Shown one piece after another: positions 8,829 through 17,899 of a stretch of DNA of 64,000 bases (position 1 is its first letter; the number at the start of each line of letters is the position of its first letter). The DNA is taken from positions 1,240,001 through 1,304,000 of the forward strand of contig NZ_CP076128.1 of assembly GCF_018736065.1 (NCBI RefSeq). The letters are read 5' to 3'. Made by a program: the position numbers and the translations under genes. This stretch comes from Flammeovirga kamogawensis. Its GTDB lineage: Bacteria > Bacteroidota > Bacteroidia > Cytophagales > Flammeovirgaceae. The notes under the pieces are model-generated. The model was not told the DNA's origin and searched no databases. It saw only the letters and a list, made by a program, of their open reading frames with translations.

Positions 8829-9734
8829 CTATTTTTTGACCCATACCTCAATATTTTCAGGGCTTCTCCAAATAAAATTCATTTGTTTATCAATAGAAGA
8901 CTTTTCAGGATCGTTATAAAAGAAAATAGCGATACTAGGTACGTTCATGTTCCATTTAGAAGACATTTTAGCTTCACCTTTTCTTATAAAACCGAGTTGA
9001 ATAAACCCTTTAAATGGATAAGAAACAATTACAAGTTCCCCTTCATTAGCTCTTTCTTGAGCATCTTTTAAAGTAGCACTACTTGCTTCTCCTAACATTT
9101 TCCAATCCGAACTTGCCGTAATATGGTCGTAACTTTCTGACATTGTTAAATAAGAACCTCCAACATAAGGATCTTTAAAATCATTGGTCTGAAATAATTC
9201 ACATATTGCCATTGCAGATGCTTGTCTACATTTAAGTGGATCAATATTTTGAGTATAGCAACGTTTAAATTCTGCTAAGTGGTTACGTAAAATATCATTT
9301 ACTTCTGTTTCTGTGCCATGCAACCTGTCGGTTTGAACAGAGGAATGTGCTGTTGAATCTGAAACTGTCAATAATGCATCATCTTCTTTTACAGAAACAT
9401 CTGTTTTTGAAAAGAGAAAAGTTCCTTGATCTACTCCTTCTGCATTAAAATATTCACCTTTATACATATAAGAAGCTATAATTTTCCCTTCAAATCTTTC
9501 TCCATTTGATTGTTTTAAGATTACAGTTCCATCTTCTTTTTGTTCTCCTGTTAAAGGGAGTTTTTCTTTAGAAGAGATATAGATACAGTATCCTTCTGCT
9601 TTATTATCAGTTATATCGAATCGTACTCTAACTTTTAGTTCTGTGTTAATCAACCCTTCAAAAGCATATTCTTGTGCGAATAGAAAAAATGGTATAGTTA
9701 AAAAAAGTGTAGATAGTAAGAATTTTTTGCTCAT
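8829..9734 (-). CDS. Secreted protein of unknown function
   Basis: A 301-residue protein with a clear signal peptide (residues 1-20, ending LFAQ). Residues 20-105 look beta-rich (EGLINTELKVRVRFDI..., NGERFEGKI). A linker follows at about 110-140. The C-terminal half contains two Cys (CYTQNIDPLKC) and a mixed alpha/beta pattern with AQERANEGELVIVSY and GFIQLGFI. That pattern faintly recalls amidase/CHAP-like folds, but the expected catalytic His is not evident, so I do not assign the function. A possible -7 box TATTTTCG lies on the minus strand at 9757-9764, 22 bp before the ATG. The upstream regulator gene at 9855 is divergent. Confidence 0.6.
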   Translation of the reverse strand: MSKKFLLSTLFLTIPFFLFAQEYAFEGLINTELKVRVRFDITDNKAEGYCIYISSKEKLPLTGEQKEDGTVILKQSNGERFEGKIIASYMYKGEYFNAEGVDQGTFLFSKTDVSVKEDDALLTVSDSTAHSSVQTDRLHGTETEVNDILRNHLAEFKRCYTQNIDPLKCRQASAMAICELFQTNDFKDPYVGGSYLTMSESYDHITASSDWKMLGEASSATLKDAQERANEGELVIVSYPFKGFIQLGFIRKGEAKMSSKWNMNVPSIAIFFYNDPEKSSIDKQMNFIWRSPENIEVWVKK

Positions 9735-9854
9735 TATTTAATTTTTTTGTTAGACACGAAAATACGTTTTTTTATTAAGTTTCCATGTTAATAGTAAAGC
9801 ATCTCAATAACTTCTTATTAATTTAATGCTTCTAATCTAGATGATAAGTTACAT

Positions 9855-10388
9855 ATGAATACTCTTATAAATCTCCTTTATAGTACAAATAAAATCAATT
9901 ACGAAGAAAAAACATTTCAACGTGGAGAACATATTTTAGCTGCAGGCGGTTCTGCACAATACATATACATTATACTAAGTGGTTGTGTTCGTGTTATATA
10001 CACCACAAAAGAAGAAGAACATACTATTCGTTTAGGGTATGAAAATTCTATCATTGCATCGCTTCCAGCTTTTTTTACTAATACACCCTCTTTATTTTCA
10101 ATAGAAGTTATTCGGAAATCTACTGTTCGGTTTATTGATAAGAAAAATTTATCTACTATAATAAATACATCTCCAGAGCTTAGTTTGGACTATCAAAAAC
10201 TATTAGAAGACCTTGTAAGGCAACAAGTAGAAAGAGAACTCGATCTGCTTACAGTATCTCCTGCAGAACGTATACAACGTGTTATTGATAGAAGTCCACA
10301 GGTATTTCAAGAAGTACCGCTTAAATATATTGCTTATTATTTAAGAATGAGCCCAGAAACCTTGAGCAGAATATTAAGTACCAAATAA
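9855..10388 (+). CDS. Crp/Fnr-family transcriptional regulator
   Basis: A 177-residue regulator. Residues about 15-115 form a cyclic-nucleotide-binding-like beta roll (FQRGEHILAAGGSAQYIYIILSG is the typical start). A dimerisation helix runs about 112-140. The end is a short winged-helix DNA-binding part with the recognition helix near YLRMSPETLSRIL. No Cys cluster for an Fe-S centre is seen, so a true FNR oxygen-sensor role is unlikely. Effector unknown; cNMP-binding residues are not well conserved by eye. The gene is followed after 137 bp by a DinB-like gene on the same strand, and is divergent from the secreted-protein gene at 9734. Confidence 0.85.
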   Translation: MNTLINLLYSTNKINYEEKTFQRGEHILAAGGSAQYIYIILSGCVRVIYTTKEEEHTIRLGYENSIIASLPAFFTNTPSLFSIEVIRKSTVRFIDKKNLSTIINTSPELSLDYQKLLEDLVRQQVERELDLLTVSPAERIQRVIDRSPQVFQEVPLKYIAYYLRMSPETLSRILSTK

Positions 10389-10525
10389 TCATAATTTTTC
10401 TTTTTTGCTTCTTCTCTAAAATCTTGATCTCAATCAAGTTCCATTAACTCCAAGGTGACCATCTTTGTATAGGTGTATTGTAAATACATCTTCATTTAAA
10501 TACTACATCTTTTAATTTATTCAAT

Positions 10526-11092
10526 ATGAAAATTTCTCAAAACGAATTACTCGACGCATTAATTCTACAAGTACAAGAAAACTTGGCTACTACTACAACT
10601 TTTCTAAATCTAACAACGGAGGAGTTAAATACAAGGCTTAGTGCTACCTCTTGGAGTATTTTAGAATGTATGGCACACCTTAACCTATATGGTGATTATT
10701 ACATTGAAAAAATAGATACGGATTTAAAAACAAAAAATAAACCGAAGAAAAAGGATAGTTATAAAGGTGGTTGGCTTGGTAATTATTTTACCAATTTAAT
10801 GGCTCCTGTTAATCAGAAAATTAAAAATAAGATGCCTTCTCCAAAAGATAAAAATACAATAGGCCAGACATTAGATAAAAGTACGTTGGAGATAAGAATT
10901 GAACAACAACTAAAAATAATTAAACTATTAGAAAGTGCCAGAAATTCTGATTTAGGGGGAATGAGAGTACCTATTACTATCTCTAAAATGATAAAACTTA
11001 AATTAGGGGATACTTTTAGATTTTTAATTGCACACGAGCACAGACACACTCTTCAGTCGCTCAACATTATACACGCTTTAGAGGTTTATTAA
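10526..11092 (+). CDS. DinB-superfamily protein
   Basis: A 188-residue four-helix-bundle protein of the DinB/YfiT-like superfamily. The hallmark first helix with its His (SWSILECMAHLNLYGDYYI, about 42-60) and the C-terminal metal-ligand helix (FLIAHEHRHTLQSLNIIHAL, about 165-185) are both present, giving the usual His triad for a divalent metal. DinB-like proteins include thiol-dependent transferases, but substrates cannot be told from sequence. It may be co-regulated with the Crp-type gene upstream. Confidence 0.8.
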   Translation: MKISQNELLDALILQVQENLATTTTFLNLTTEELNTRLSATSWSILECMAHLNLYGDYYIEKIDTDLKTKNKPKKKDSYKGGWLGNYFTNLMAPVNQKIKNKMPSPKDKNTIGQTLDKSTLEIRIEQQLKIIKLLESARNSDLGGMRVPITISKMIKLKLGDTFRFLIAHEHRHTLQSLNIIHALEVY

Positions 11093-11296
11093 TCATCTTA
11101 TTGTACAATATTTATCAATTTGATGAAATAGACAAAAAGAATAGAAAGATATAATGAAAACGCTGAACAGTTCTAAGAATATTTATAAAAATGAATTGTA
11201 CAAGATCATTTTTTATTAGCTTTGAATAAGCCGATTTTACTAACTCATTAAAATATTATAACCCAAATACTAACTAAGTAATTTATTACTACTCAA

Positions 11297-11328
11297 AAGC
11301 CTGTTCATCTAATGGACAGGCTTATTTT
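11297..11328 (+). terminator. Rho-independent terminator
   Basis: A hairpin with 10-bp arms (11297-11306 and 11314-11323, one G-T pair) and a 7-base loop is followed by TATTTT. It lies 200 bp after the DinB-like gene and just before the ABC transporter gene. Confidence 0.75.
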
Positions 11329-11375
11329 CTGTCTAAAATTTAGTAGTTTCGTTCTTCTATTTTAATTACATATAT

Positions 11376-13115
11376 ATGTCAAAACAAAGAATTTCCATCA
11401 AAAAAGTATTTAAAGACATAGTCTGGCCAAGAAGAAATATGCTTTTTATTGGTTTGCTACTAATTGTGGTAAATAGGTTGTGTGGCCTAGTTTTACCAGG
11501 AGCAAGTAAATACTTAATAGATGATGTAGTGATAAATAAAGACTACGACATGTTAAAACAGCTTGTTGGTGTAGTCATTTCAGCAATATTTATACAGTCA
11601 GTTACAAGTTTTACTTTAACAAGGTTACTAAGTGTAGAAGCACAAAGACTTATATCACACTTAAGAGCAGATGTTCAGAAACACATTCTCTCCTTACCTA
11701 TCAGTTATTTTGATAATACTAAATCAGGTGAGCTTGTTTCTAGAATTATGAGTGATGTAGAAGGTGTACGAAATTTAGTTGGAACAGGCTTAGTACAACT
11801 CATTGGAGGTACAATTACTGCAATTATCTCGTTGGTCCTTTTGATTAATATTAGTCCATCGATGACCATTTTTGTTTTAGCTCCTATTTCAATATTTGGA
11901 GTTATATCTATGAAAGCTTTTAAATTTATACGACCAATTTTTAGAAAAAGAGGAAAAATAAAAGCAGAAGTAACAGGTAGATTAACGGAATCTTTAAATG
12001 GAGTACGTATTATAAAAGGATTTAACGCAGAAGAAGAGGAAAATAAAATTTTTCAAGAAGGTGTAGATCGCCTTTTTAAAAATGTAAAGAAAAGCTTAAC
12101 TACTACTGCTATAATGACAAGCTCTAGTACTTTCCTTTTAGGAATTGCTACCACTGGAATTATGGGTATTGGAGGTTATAAAATTATGCAAGGCGAACTT
12201 ACTATCGGTGATTTCTTGGCATTTACTTTATATCTTGGTTTTATGATTGCCCCTATTGTACAAATGAGCAATATTGGAAGCCAACTCACTGAAGCATTTG
12301 CAGGTTTAGACAGAACCGAAGAGATTATGAACATACCTAGTGAAGACGCAGATGAGAACCGTATAAATAGAGTTCCTGATATCATTAATGGTAATATTAC
12401 GTTTGATAATGTGAAGTTTGCTTACGAAGATGAAAAAGAAGTATTGCATGGAATTTCTTTTGAGGCAAAAGCCGGAAGTATTACTGCTCTCGTGGGCTCT
12501 TCTGGATCTGGGAAAACAACTATAGCTAGTTTAGCCGCTTCATTCTTGAACCCTTCTTCTGGTAAAATTCATATTGATGAACAGGATTTAAGTACAGTAT
12601 TCTTAAATAGTTACAGAAAGCATTTAGGAGTTGTGCTTCAAGACGATTTCTTATTTGAAGGAAGCATAGAAGAAAATATCCGCTTTTCTAATGCTTCTGC
12701 AAGTGATGAAGCACTTCAAGAAGCTGTAAAAAGTGCTTATGTAAGTGAATTTACAGAACGTTTTGAAAAAGGCCTTGGTACTATTATTGGCGAAAGAGGC
12801 GTGAAATTATCAGGTGGACAAAGGCAAAGAATAGCTATTGCTAGAGCTATTCTAGCAGATCCAAAGATTATCATTCTAGACGAAGCAACATCAAATCTCG
12901 ATACAGAAAGTGAAGCGCTTATTCAGGAATCTCTTGCAAAATTAATGAAAGGTAGAACTACTATCGTCATTGCACATAGGCTTAGTACTATTCAGCAAGC
13001 TGATCAAATTCTTGTCATGGATCAAGGGGCAATTATAGAAAGAGGTACACATGACGAACTTCTGGAAAAAGAAGGACGTTATCATCAACTTTATAAATAT
13101 CAAGCGAGAATTTAA
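11376..13115 (+). CDS. ABC exporter, fused permease and ATPase (MsbA/lipid-exporter-like)
   Basis: A 579-residue half-transporter. The N-terminal transmembrane domain (about 18-310, six helices) is followed by a nucleotide-binding domain with Walker A GSSGSGKTT (about 375-383), Q-loop VLQDD, signature LSGGQRQR (about 481-488), Walker B IIILDEA and switch His in IVIAHRLST. Architecture fits homodimeric type IV exporters such as MsbA or multidrug/lipid flippases. The substrate cannot be read from sequence. It is a single-gene unit with a hairpin directly after the stop. Confidence 0.9.
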   Translation: MSKQRISIKKVFKDIVWPRRNMLFIGLLLIVVNRLCGLVLPGASKYLIDDVVINKDYDMLKQLVGVVISAIFIQSVTSFTLTRLLSVEAQRLISHLRADVQKHILSLPISYFDNTKSGELVSRIMSDVEGVRNLVGTGLVQLIGGTITAIISLVLLINISPSMTIFVLAPISIFGVISMKAFKFIRPIFRKRGKIKAEVTGRLTESLNGVRIIKGFNAEEEENKIFQEGVDRLFKNVKKSLTTTAIMTSSSTFLLGIATTGIMGIGGYKIMQGELTIGDFLAFTLYLGFMIAPIVQMSNIGSQLTEAFAGLDRTEEIMNIPSEDADENRINRVPDIINGNITFDNVKFAYEDEKEVLHGISFEAKAGSITALVGSSGSGKTTIASLAASFLNPSSGKIHIDEQDLSTVFLNSYRKHLGVVLQDDFLFEGSIEENIRFSNASASDEALQEAVKSAYVSEFTERFEKGLGTIIGERGVKLSGGQRQRIAIARAILADPKIIILDEATSNLDTESEALIQESLAKLMKGRTTIVIAHRLSTIQQADQILVMDQGAIIERGTHDELLEKEGRYHQLYKYQARI

Positions 13116-13121
13116 AACAAT

Positions 13122-13166
13122 AAAAAAGAGGATAATTCAACCAAATATGAATTATCCTCTTTTTTA
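13122..13166 (+). terminator. Rho-independent terminator
   Basis: A long perfect stem (about 18 bp; arms 13122-13139 and 13148-13166) ends in a T-run. It follows the ABC transporter gene and lies 7 bp before the IS left end. Confidence 0.85.
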
Positions 13167-13212
13167 TCAAAACTGTCTCGTCCTGAATTAGTGTTACACA
13201 AAACGTAACATT

Positions 13213-13641
13213 ATGAATGAAGATCAAGAATATCAGTACACTAAACGTACACAAAAAGATTACAGCTACTCTTTTAAATTACAAGTTGTAGATGAAGTGG
13301 AACGAGGGGAAATTGGTATAACGGCAGCCAGACTTAAATATGGAATACAAGGTCATGGTACCATCCGTACTTGGATAAGAAAGTATGGTAATTTAGATTG
13401 GGATAATAAATCTGATTTAAAAATGGGAAAGACACCAGAACAAAAATTAATGGAGCTAGAACAAAAAGTTCTATTATTAGAGAAGCAAAAAGCTTCTTTA
13501 GAAAAACAACTCTACGTAACAGATAAAAAAGCAATTTTCTTTGATATGATGATCGATATTGCTGAGGATGAGTTTAATATTCCTATTAGAAAAAAGTCTT
13601 TACCCAAGCAGTTGACCAATTCAAAAAAGAAGAAAAAATAG
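13213..13641 (+). CDS. IS3-family transposase OrfA
   Basis: A 142-residue DNA-binding subunit. The N-terminal helix-turn-helix (about 12-55: FKLQVVDEVERGEIGITAA then GTIRTWIRKYG) binds the IS ends. A leucine-zipper-like coiled coil follows (LMELEQKVLLLEKQKASLEKQL, about 78-100). The frame ends in a Lys run at a slippery site, where part of the ribosomes should shift into orfB. Confidence 0.88.
   Translation: MNEDQEYQYTKRTQKDYSYSFKLQVVDEVERGEIGITAARLKYGIQGHGTIRTWIRKYGNLDWDNKSDLKMGKTPEQKLMELEQKVLLLEKQKASLEKQLYVTDKKAIFFDMMIDIAEDEFNIPIRKKSLPKQLTNSKKKKK
13623..13629 (+). promoter_or_regulatory. Programmed -1 frameshift site (A AAA AAG)
   Basis: The heptamer A AAA AAG is exactly in register with the orfA codons (AAA at 13624, AAG at 13627). 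orfB is in the -1 frame and is open from this point. A shift here would give a 435-residue OrfAB transposase. This is the classic signal of many IS3 elements. Confidence 0.75.
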
Positions 13642-13661
13642 GAGTCAAACCGACTTGTGAA

Positions 13662-14519
13662 TTGCTTGGGTTAAATCGACAAATTTATTATCGTTCAAAA
13701 AGGAAAGTAAAAAAGAATAATAGTATTGCATCTAAAGTAGTAGACTTAGTGAAAAGAATTCGTTTGAAGCAAACTAAAATAGGGACAAGGAAATTATATC
13801 AATTACTTCTTCCTGAATTGCAATTACTAAATGTAGGTCGAGATAAGCTTTTTGATATCATGAGGGCTAATCGACTCGATATCAAGCCTAAAAAACAATA
13901 TCATGTCACTACAAATTCTCATCACAGATTTAAAAAGCATAAAAATCTTATTGAGCATTTGGAAATAAATAGACCTGAACAAGTATTAGTTTCTGATATA
14001 ACTTACATAGGTGAGCGAAGTAACCCAATGTATCTCTCCTTGGTAACAGATGCTTATTCTAAGAAAATAATGGGGTTAAACGTATCAGATAGTTTGAATG
14101 CAAATGGAGCTATTGCAGCATTAAAAGAAGCACTGAAAAATAGAAACTATGTTGATTTACCAATGATACACCATTCAGATAGAGGATTACAATATTGTAG
14201 TCACGAGTATCAACGACATCTTCAGGAAAATAAAGTATTGTGCTCGATGACGGAATCTTACGATCCTTATCAAAATGCGGTAGCAGAAAGAATAAACGGA
14301 ATTCTTAAGCAAGAATTTATTTTAGGAATAAAAATTAATGATCTCGATTTAATGAATAAATTTATTAGAGAATCTGTATATATTTACAATAATGAAAGGC
14401 CTCATTGGAGTAATTATATGAAGACACCTGTTGAGATGCATCAGCAAAGTGAAATAAAAATGAGAACTTATAAAAGTAAAAATAGCACCGAGTCTACACT
14501 CGATGCTATCAATATATAA
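13662..14519 (+). CDS. IS3-family transposase OrfB (DDE integrase core)
   Basis: From the TTG at 13662 this is 285 residues, but the natural product is probably the OrfAB fusion made by frameshifting at 13623-13629. An HTH_21-like segment (KQTKIGTRKLYQLL) precedes an rve catalytic core. The DDE triad is complete: D in VSDITYI, D in HHSDRGLQY (60 residues later) and E in AVAERINGIL (exactly 35 residues later). It catalyses strand transfer of the element. Confidence 0.88.
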   Translation: MLGLNRQIYYRSKRKVKKNNSIASKVVDLVKRIRLKQTKIGTRKLYQLLLPELQLLNVGRDKLFDIMRANRLDIKPKKQYHVTTNSHHRFKKHKNLIEHLEINRPEQVLVSDITYIGERSNPMYLSLVTDAYSKKIMGLNVSDSLNANGAIAALKEALKNRNYVDLPMIHHSDRGLQYCSHEYQRHLQENKVLCSMTESYDPYQNAVAERINGILKQEFILGIKINDLDLMNKFIRESVYIYNNERPHWSNYMKTPVEMHQQSEIKMRTYKSKNSTESTLDAINI

Positions 14520-14592
14520 TAGTCTAAATCTGTAACGCTATGGACGGACTAGACAAACACTACTTTTACAAGTTGTTAGTAGCAAAGAAATA

Positions 14593-16905
14593 TTATATTG
14601 AATAAAACGACCAAGAAATTCCGGTTCTAATCACTGTTGGTAAATCTGTATAGAACTCATTTTCAAAATTCTGTGAATAGGTAGTTGTAAAATAATCTCT
14701 TGTACCTAATACATCTTGTACTGATACCCATATTTTACCTTTTTTCTTAGCTACATATCTAGAGATTGACAAGTCTACCCCACTTGCAGGCTTTCTTGTT
14801 CCATTGTAACTAATTGTAGTCGAATTATAATACCCAGTTAAGCGGACTCTATAATGGTTAAAGAATTTTGCTTTATAGGTTACTTTACCATTATACATCC
14901 ATTCCGATAAGGGTAAATCGCCAATTCTTGTATTATAAATATCATTATAAACGTTTCCAGAAAATACAATAGAATGATTCTTAGCAACATGCCAATGCAC
15001 ATAAAAATTTCCGCCCATTGTGTGTTTATCAACTATATTAGCATAAGAAGAAAATACAGTATCTCCTTTAGTAGTAAAAACTCTTTCTACACCATCTAAT
15101 GTATTTCTATAAAAAGCACCTAAACGTGTAGACACATTATCTGATTGATTAGTAATACTTAATGTTAATTTTTGAGACTTCTGTAATTGCAAATCAGGAT
15201 TACCCATTGTTATAAACAACGGATTATTATCATTCACTGTTGGGTTTAAAGCTCTATCAGATGGAGTATTCATTCTAAAAGAGTAATTTATATTACCCAT
15301 CCAACTTTCATTAAATTTCTTATTTAAACTTGCATTAGGATTAAACACCCAAAAATTATTATTGGTATTATAATTATCATCTACGTTGTCTATTGTTGAT
15401 GTAATCACTGAATTTTCTGCAACTACGCCTGTTGAAAATGTCAGATCGTTATAAAATTTGTATTTCCACTGTGCAAAACCAGAAAATTTCTGATTAAGGT
15501 AATCTGTATTCTGATATTCGTTTCCTCTTGGCGTATAACTTCCATCATCTGAAACAAAATAATAGTTTTCATTTGTTTTTTGAATCTTAGTAGAATTTCT
15601 CATACCTGTGGTTAATGTACTTCTATCATTAAATGGATGTACATATTTTATCAATGCAAAAAGGTTTTGAGTTGGACGATCCCTTAAAGTTAATCTAGGA
15701 TCATTTTCTACATATCTTCCATCATTTATATACTCTGTATCTGTTTGGTTGGCATTGTATTGATCAAATGATTCTATAGACCAACGTAACCTTGTAATTA
15801 ACTTTCTACCTTCTGTATAAAAATGCTTATCGTAATTAAATTGAGCTTGGAATTTATCTATTGTTCTTTGATTTACTATATCACGATAGTTGTATCTTGG
15901 ATTAAGGTTATCAGTATCTACATTAAGTACCAATTCATTTTGATCTGATGTATTTTCAAGGTCAAGTCTTTGATAATTCAGTGACAGTTTAAATTTATCG
16001 TTTGCAGAAGCAGCATAAGAAGTTGTCCAATTTACATTATACCTCGTGTCCATTACCTTGTCAGATTGAGTTGTAGACCTTGCATTCTGACCATAATTTA
16101 ATCGCTCTGAAGTCCTATCATAAGGTATGGTTGAATTCTTAACATTAAAGTTAAAGGTAGTAGCCCATCTATCATTTGATTTAGAGACATTTACATTGCC
16201 TTTGTATTGCTCAGGAGAACCTGCTTCAACTAAAATACGAGCATGATTTCCGAGTTTCACATTCTCTTTTAATACAATATTGATTGCAGAACTTGCCGAT
16301 GTATATTCTGCAGGCGGGTTATTAAGTAATTCTACTCTTTCAATCATCTGCATTGGAATTTCTTCTAATGGATTATCTAAATCAGATTCTTCTCCATTTA
16401 CCAGAATAACTACTTCTTCTCCGTTAGCGCTTACTTCTCCATTTTCATCAACTGTAATCGATGGCATTCCAGAGATAATATCTTCCATATCTGTTCCTCC
16501 ATCATCATCAACATTAAAGCTCATACCATCTGCAGTCATAGTTACATTTTCTCTTTCAGCAGTAACAGTAACTCCTTCTAGTTCTGTAATATTGGATACT
16601 AAAAGCACTTGTCCTAAAGACATATCTAATGCGTCATTTACAGTAACAATTCTTTGATTTGGTTTGTAACCCGTAAATTGAAATTTGATCGTATAATCTC
16701 CTTTTCCTTTAATATTAAAGGTGAATTTCCCATCAAAATCTGTTGTAGTTATTGACTGAATGCTATCATTTTTTACACATGCTATATTCACAAAAGGTAG
16801 AGCCTCCTTTGTGTCGTTATCTAATACAACTCCAGTTAAATTCTGAGCCTGTATTGTTAGTTGCGTAATTATTATTACGCCAATTAATGTTAGTAATTTT
16901 TTCAT
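14593..16905 (-). CDS. TonB-dependent-receptor-like outer-membrane beta-barrel protein
   Basis: I take the ATG at 16905 (770 residues, MKKLLTLIGVIIITQL...), which starts a clean signal peptide ending IQAQ. The frame could begin at 16941 but that adds a non-signal extension. After the signal peptide come a CarboxypepD-reg-like domain (LTGVVLDNDTKEALPFVNIA, about 22-110), a short plug-like region (MSFNVDDDGGTDMEDIISGMPSI, INIVLKE, about 130-215) and a long barrel (about 220-770). This fits the Bacteroidota 'outer membrane beta-barrel family' rather than a full SusC. No SusD partner is nearby, so the ligand is unknown. It is divergent from the Crp/Fnr gene at 17262. Confidence 0.85.
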   Translation of the reverse strand: MKKLLTLIGVIIITQLTIQAQNLTGVVLDNDTKEALPFVNIACVKNDSIQSITTTDFDGKFTFNIKGKGDYTIKFQFTGYKPNQRIVTVNDALDMSLGQVLLVSNITELEGVTVTAERENVTMTADGMSFNVDDDGGTDMEDIISGMPSITVDENGEVSANGEEVVILVNGEESDLDNPLEEIPMQMIERVELLNNPPAEYTSASSAINIVLKENVKLGNHARILVEAGSPEQYKGNVNVSKSNDRWATTFNFNVKNSTIPYDRTSERLNYGQNARSTTQSDKVMDTRYNVNWTTSYAASANDKFKLSLNYQRLDLENTSDQNELVLNVDTDNLNPRYNYRDIVNQRTIDKFQAQFNYDKHFYTEGRKLITRLRWSIESFDQYNANQTDTEYINDGRYVENDPRLTLRDRPTQNLFALIKYVHPFNDRSTLTTGMRNSTKIQKTNENYYFVSDDGSYTPRGNEYQNTDYLNQKFSGFAQWKYKFYNDLTFSTGVVAENSVITSTIDNVDDNYNTNNNFWVFNPNASLNKKFNESWMGNINYSFRMNTPSDRALNPTVNDNNPLFITMGNPDLQLQKSQKLTLSITNQSDNVSTRLGAFYRNTLDGVERVFTTKGDTVFSSYANIVDKHTMGGNFYVHWHVAKNHSIVFSGNVYNDIYNTRIGDLPLSEWMYNGKVTYKAKFFNHYRVRLTGYYNSTTISYNGTRKPASGVDLSISRYVAKKKGKIWVSVQDVLGTRDYFTTTYSQNFENEFYTDLPTVIRTGISWSFYSI

Positions 16906-17261
16906 TTCAGAATGGTTGTAGATAATTTTTGTATTATCCAATATTTCATATAAGCGTCAAGTCACTAAGTTAATAGATTTAGTTTTTAAAACTGCACACC
17001 AAAATTGCATAAAATGTATCTGATAGTAAAAAACAAATATCTGCTAGTCGGCAAACATTCACTCAACATTTCGCACACAATTATAAATATACTCTAGGAC
17101 CCTAATTTCTTAAATATACAGGTCGCTTTTAATTTTTTTCCTATTGATTTTTTACTTTCGTAGTAATTGTTAATTAGTGTTAGCACTGATTTTGTTCCTA
17201 CTTATTTTTTGTTTTAACTTTGATTTAATTCATAAAACATCCAATACTAGCAACAAATTAA
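16906..17261. other. Divergent intergenic region, 356 bp
   Basis: It separates the receptor gene from the Crp/Fnr gene and should hold promoters for both. A good promoter for the regulator is noted separately. No small gene or clear operator dyad was seen. Confidence 0.5.
17191..17222 (+). promoter_or_regulatory. Candidate Bacteroidota promoter of the Crp/Fnr gene
   Basis: TTTG (17191-17194) and TAACTTTG (17215-17222) are separated by 20 bp, matching the -33/-7 consensus TTTG/TAnnTTTG. The ATG follows 39 bp later. Confidence 0.5.
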
Positions 17262-17837
17262 ATGGAAAACTTTAGGCATCACATTTCCCAACTTATTGAT
17301 ATTTCAGAAATAGAATGGAGCAGTATAAAGGAAGTTACAGTTCAAGAACATTTTAATACAAAAGAGACAATTTTAGATAATGGTAAAATTGCTAGAAATA
17401 TTTACTTCATCAAAAAAGGATTAATCAGAAGTTTTTACCTACTTAACGGACAAGAAATAAACACTTACTTTGCCTGTGATAATCAATTTATCTCTTCTTA
17501 TGCAAGCTTTATAGCTCAATTGCCCTCTTTAGAACAATTAGAAACCATAGAAGAGACTGAGGTATTATCTATTTCTTATGAAAAATTAAATGCGCTGTAT
17601 AAACAACACCCAAAACTTGAAAAACTAGGAAGAATTATAGCCGAAAAAAATTACTTATGTGTAGTTGATAGAACTTTATCTATGCAAACAAAAACGGCAA
17701 AAGAAAAATATCTTGAGTTTATAGATAAATATGATTTTAAAATTATCAATAACGTACCGCAACATCAGATAGCTACATTTCTTGGTATAGCTCCAGAATC
17801 TTTAAGCAGGGTGAGAAAGCAAATAAGCACTTCTTAA
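17262..17837 (+). CDS. Crp/Fnr-family transcriptional regulator
   Basis: A 191-residue protein. A cyclic-nucleotide-binding-like beta roll spans about 20-115 (ILDNGKIARNIYFIKKGLIRSFYLLNG), then a dimer helix, then an HTH near HQIATFLGIAPESLSRVRKQI. This is the common Bacteroidota Crp-type architecture whose members often lack a known effector. Key cAMP-binding Arg/Ser pairs are not apparent. Its nearest target candidates are the divergent receptor gene and the lipoprotein gene 62 bp downstream. Confidence 0.85.
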   Translation: MENFRHHISQLIDISEIEWSSIKEVTVQEHFNTKETILDNGKIARNIYFIKKGLIRSFYLLNGQEINTYFACDNQFISSYASFIAQLPSLEQLETIEETEVLSISYEKLNALYKQHPKLEKLGRIIAEKNYLCVVDRTLSMQTKTAKEKYLEFIDKYDFKIINNVPQHQIATFLGIAPESLSRVRKQISTS

Positions 17838-17869
17838 CAAATGTCAAGAGAGAAGTTTTAGGGCTGATT

Positions 17870-17877
17870 TACTTTTG
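17870..17877 (+). promoter_or_regulatory. Possible -7 box of the lipoprotein gene
   Basis: TACTTTTG matches TAnnTTTG and lies 22 bp before the ATG at 17900. A TTTG -33 element at the right distance is not evident, so the call is weak. Confidence 0.3.
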
Positions 17878-17899
17878 GGTATCACTAAAATAAATCAGA

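Larger units (their letters stand above)
13174..14555 (+). mobile_element. Complete IS3-family insertion sequence, 1382 bp
   Basis: The ends are imperfect inverted repeats: the left end starts TGTCTCGTCC and the right end, reverse-complemented, starts TGTCTAGTCC. About 18 of the first 25 positions match. The flanks are AAC on both sides (13171-13173 and 14556-14558), a likely 3-bp target duplication. Inside are orfA and orfB in the 0/-1 arrangement typical of IS3 elements. It sits between the ABC exporter terminator and the 3' end of the TonB-type receptor gene, so it interrupts no gene. Both frames are intact, so it may be active. Confidence 0.88.

Noticed and set aside
9855-10388. Oxygen-sensing FNR
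   Set aside because: No N-terminal Cys cluster for an iron-sulphur centre is present.
13033-13254. Open frame on the minus strand spanning the ABC gene end and IS left end
   Set aside because: It crosses a terminator and the IS boundary, so it cannot be an old gene; it arises from the insertion junction.
13116-14592. Gene disrupted by the IS element
   Set aside because: Both flanking genes are complete and the insertion lies after a terminator and beyond the receptor stop.
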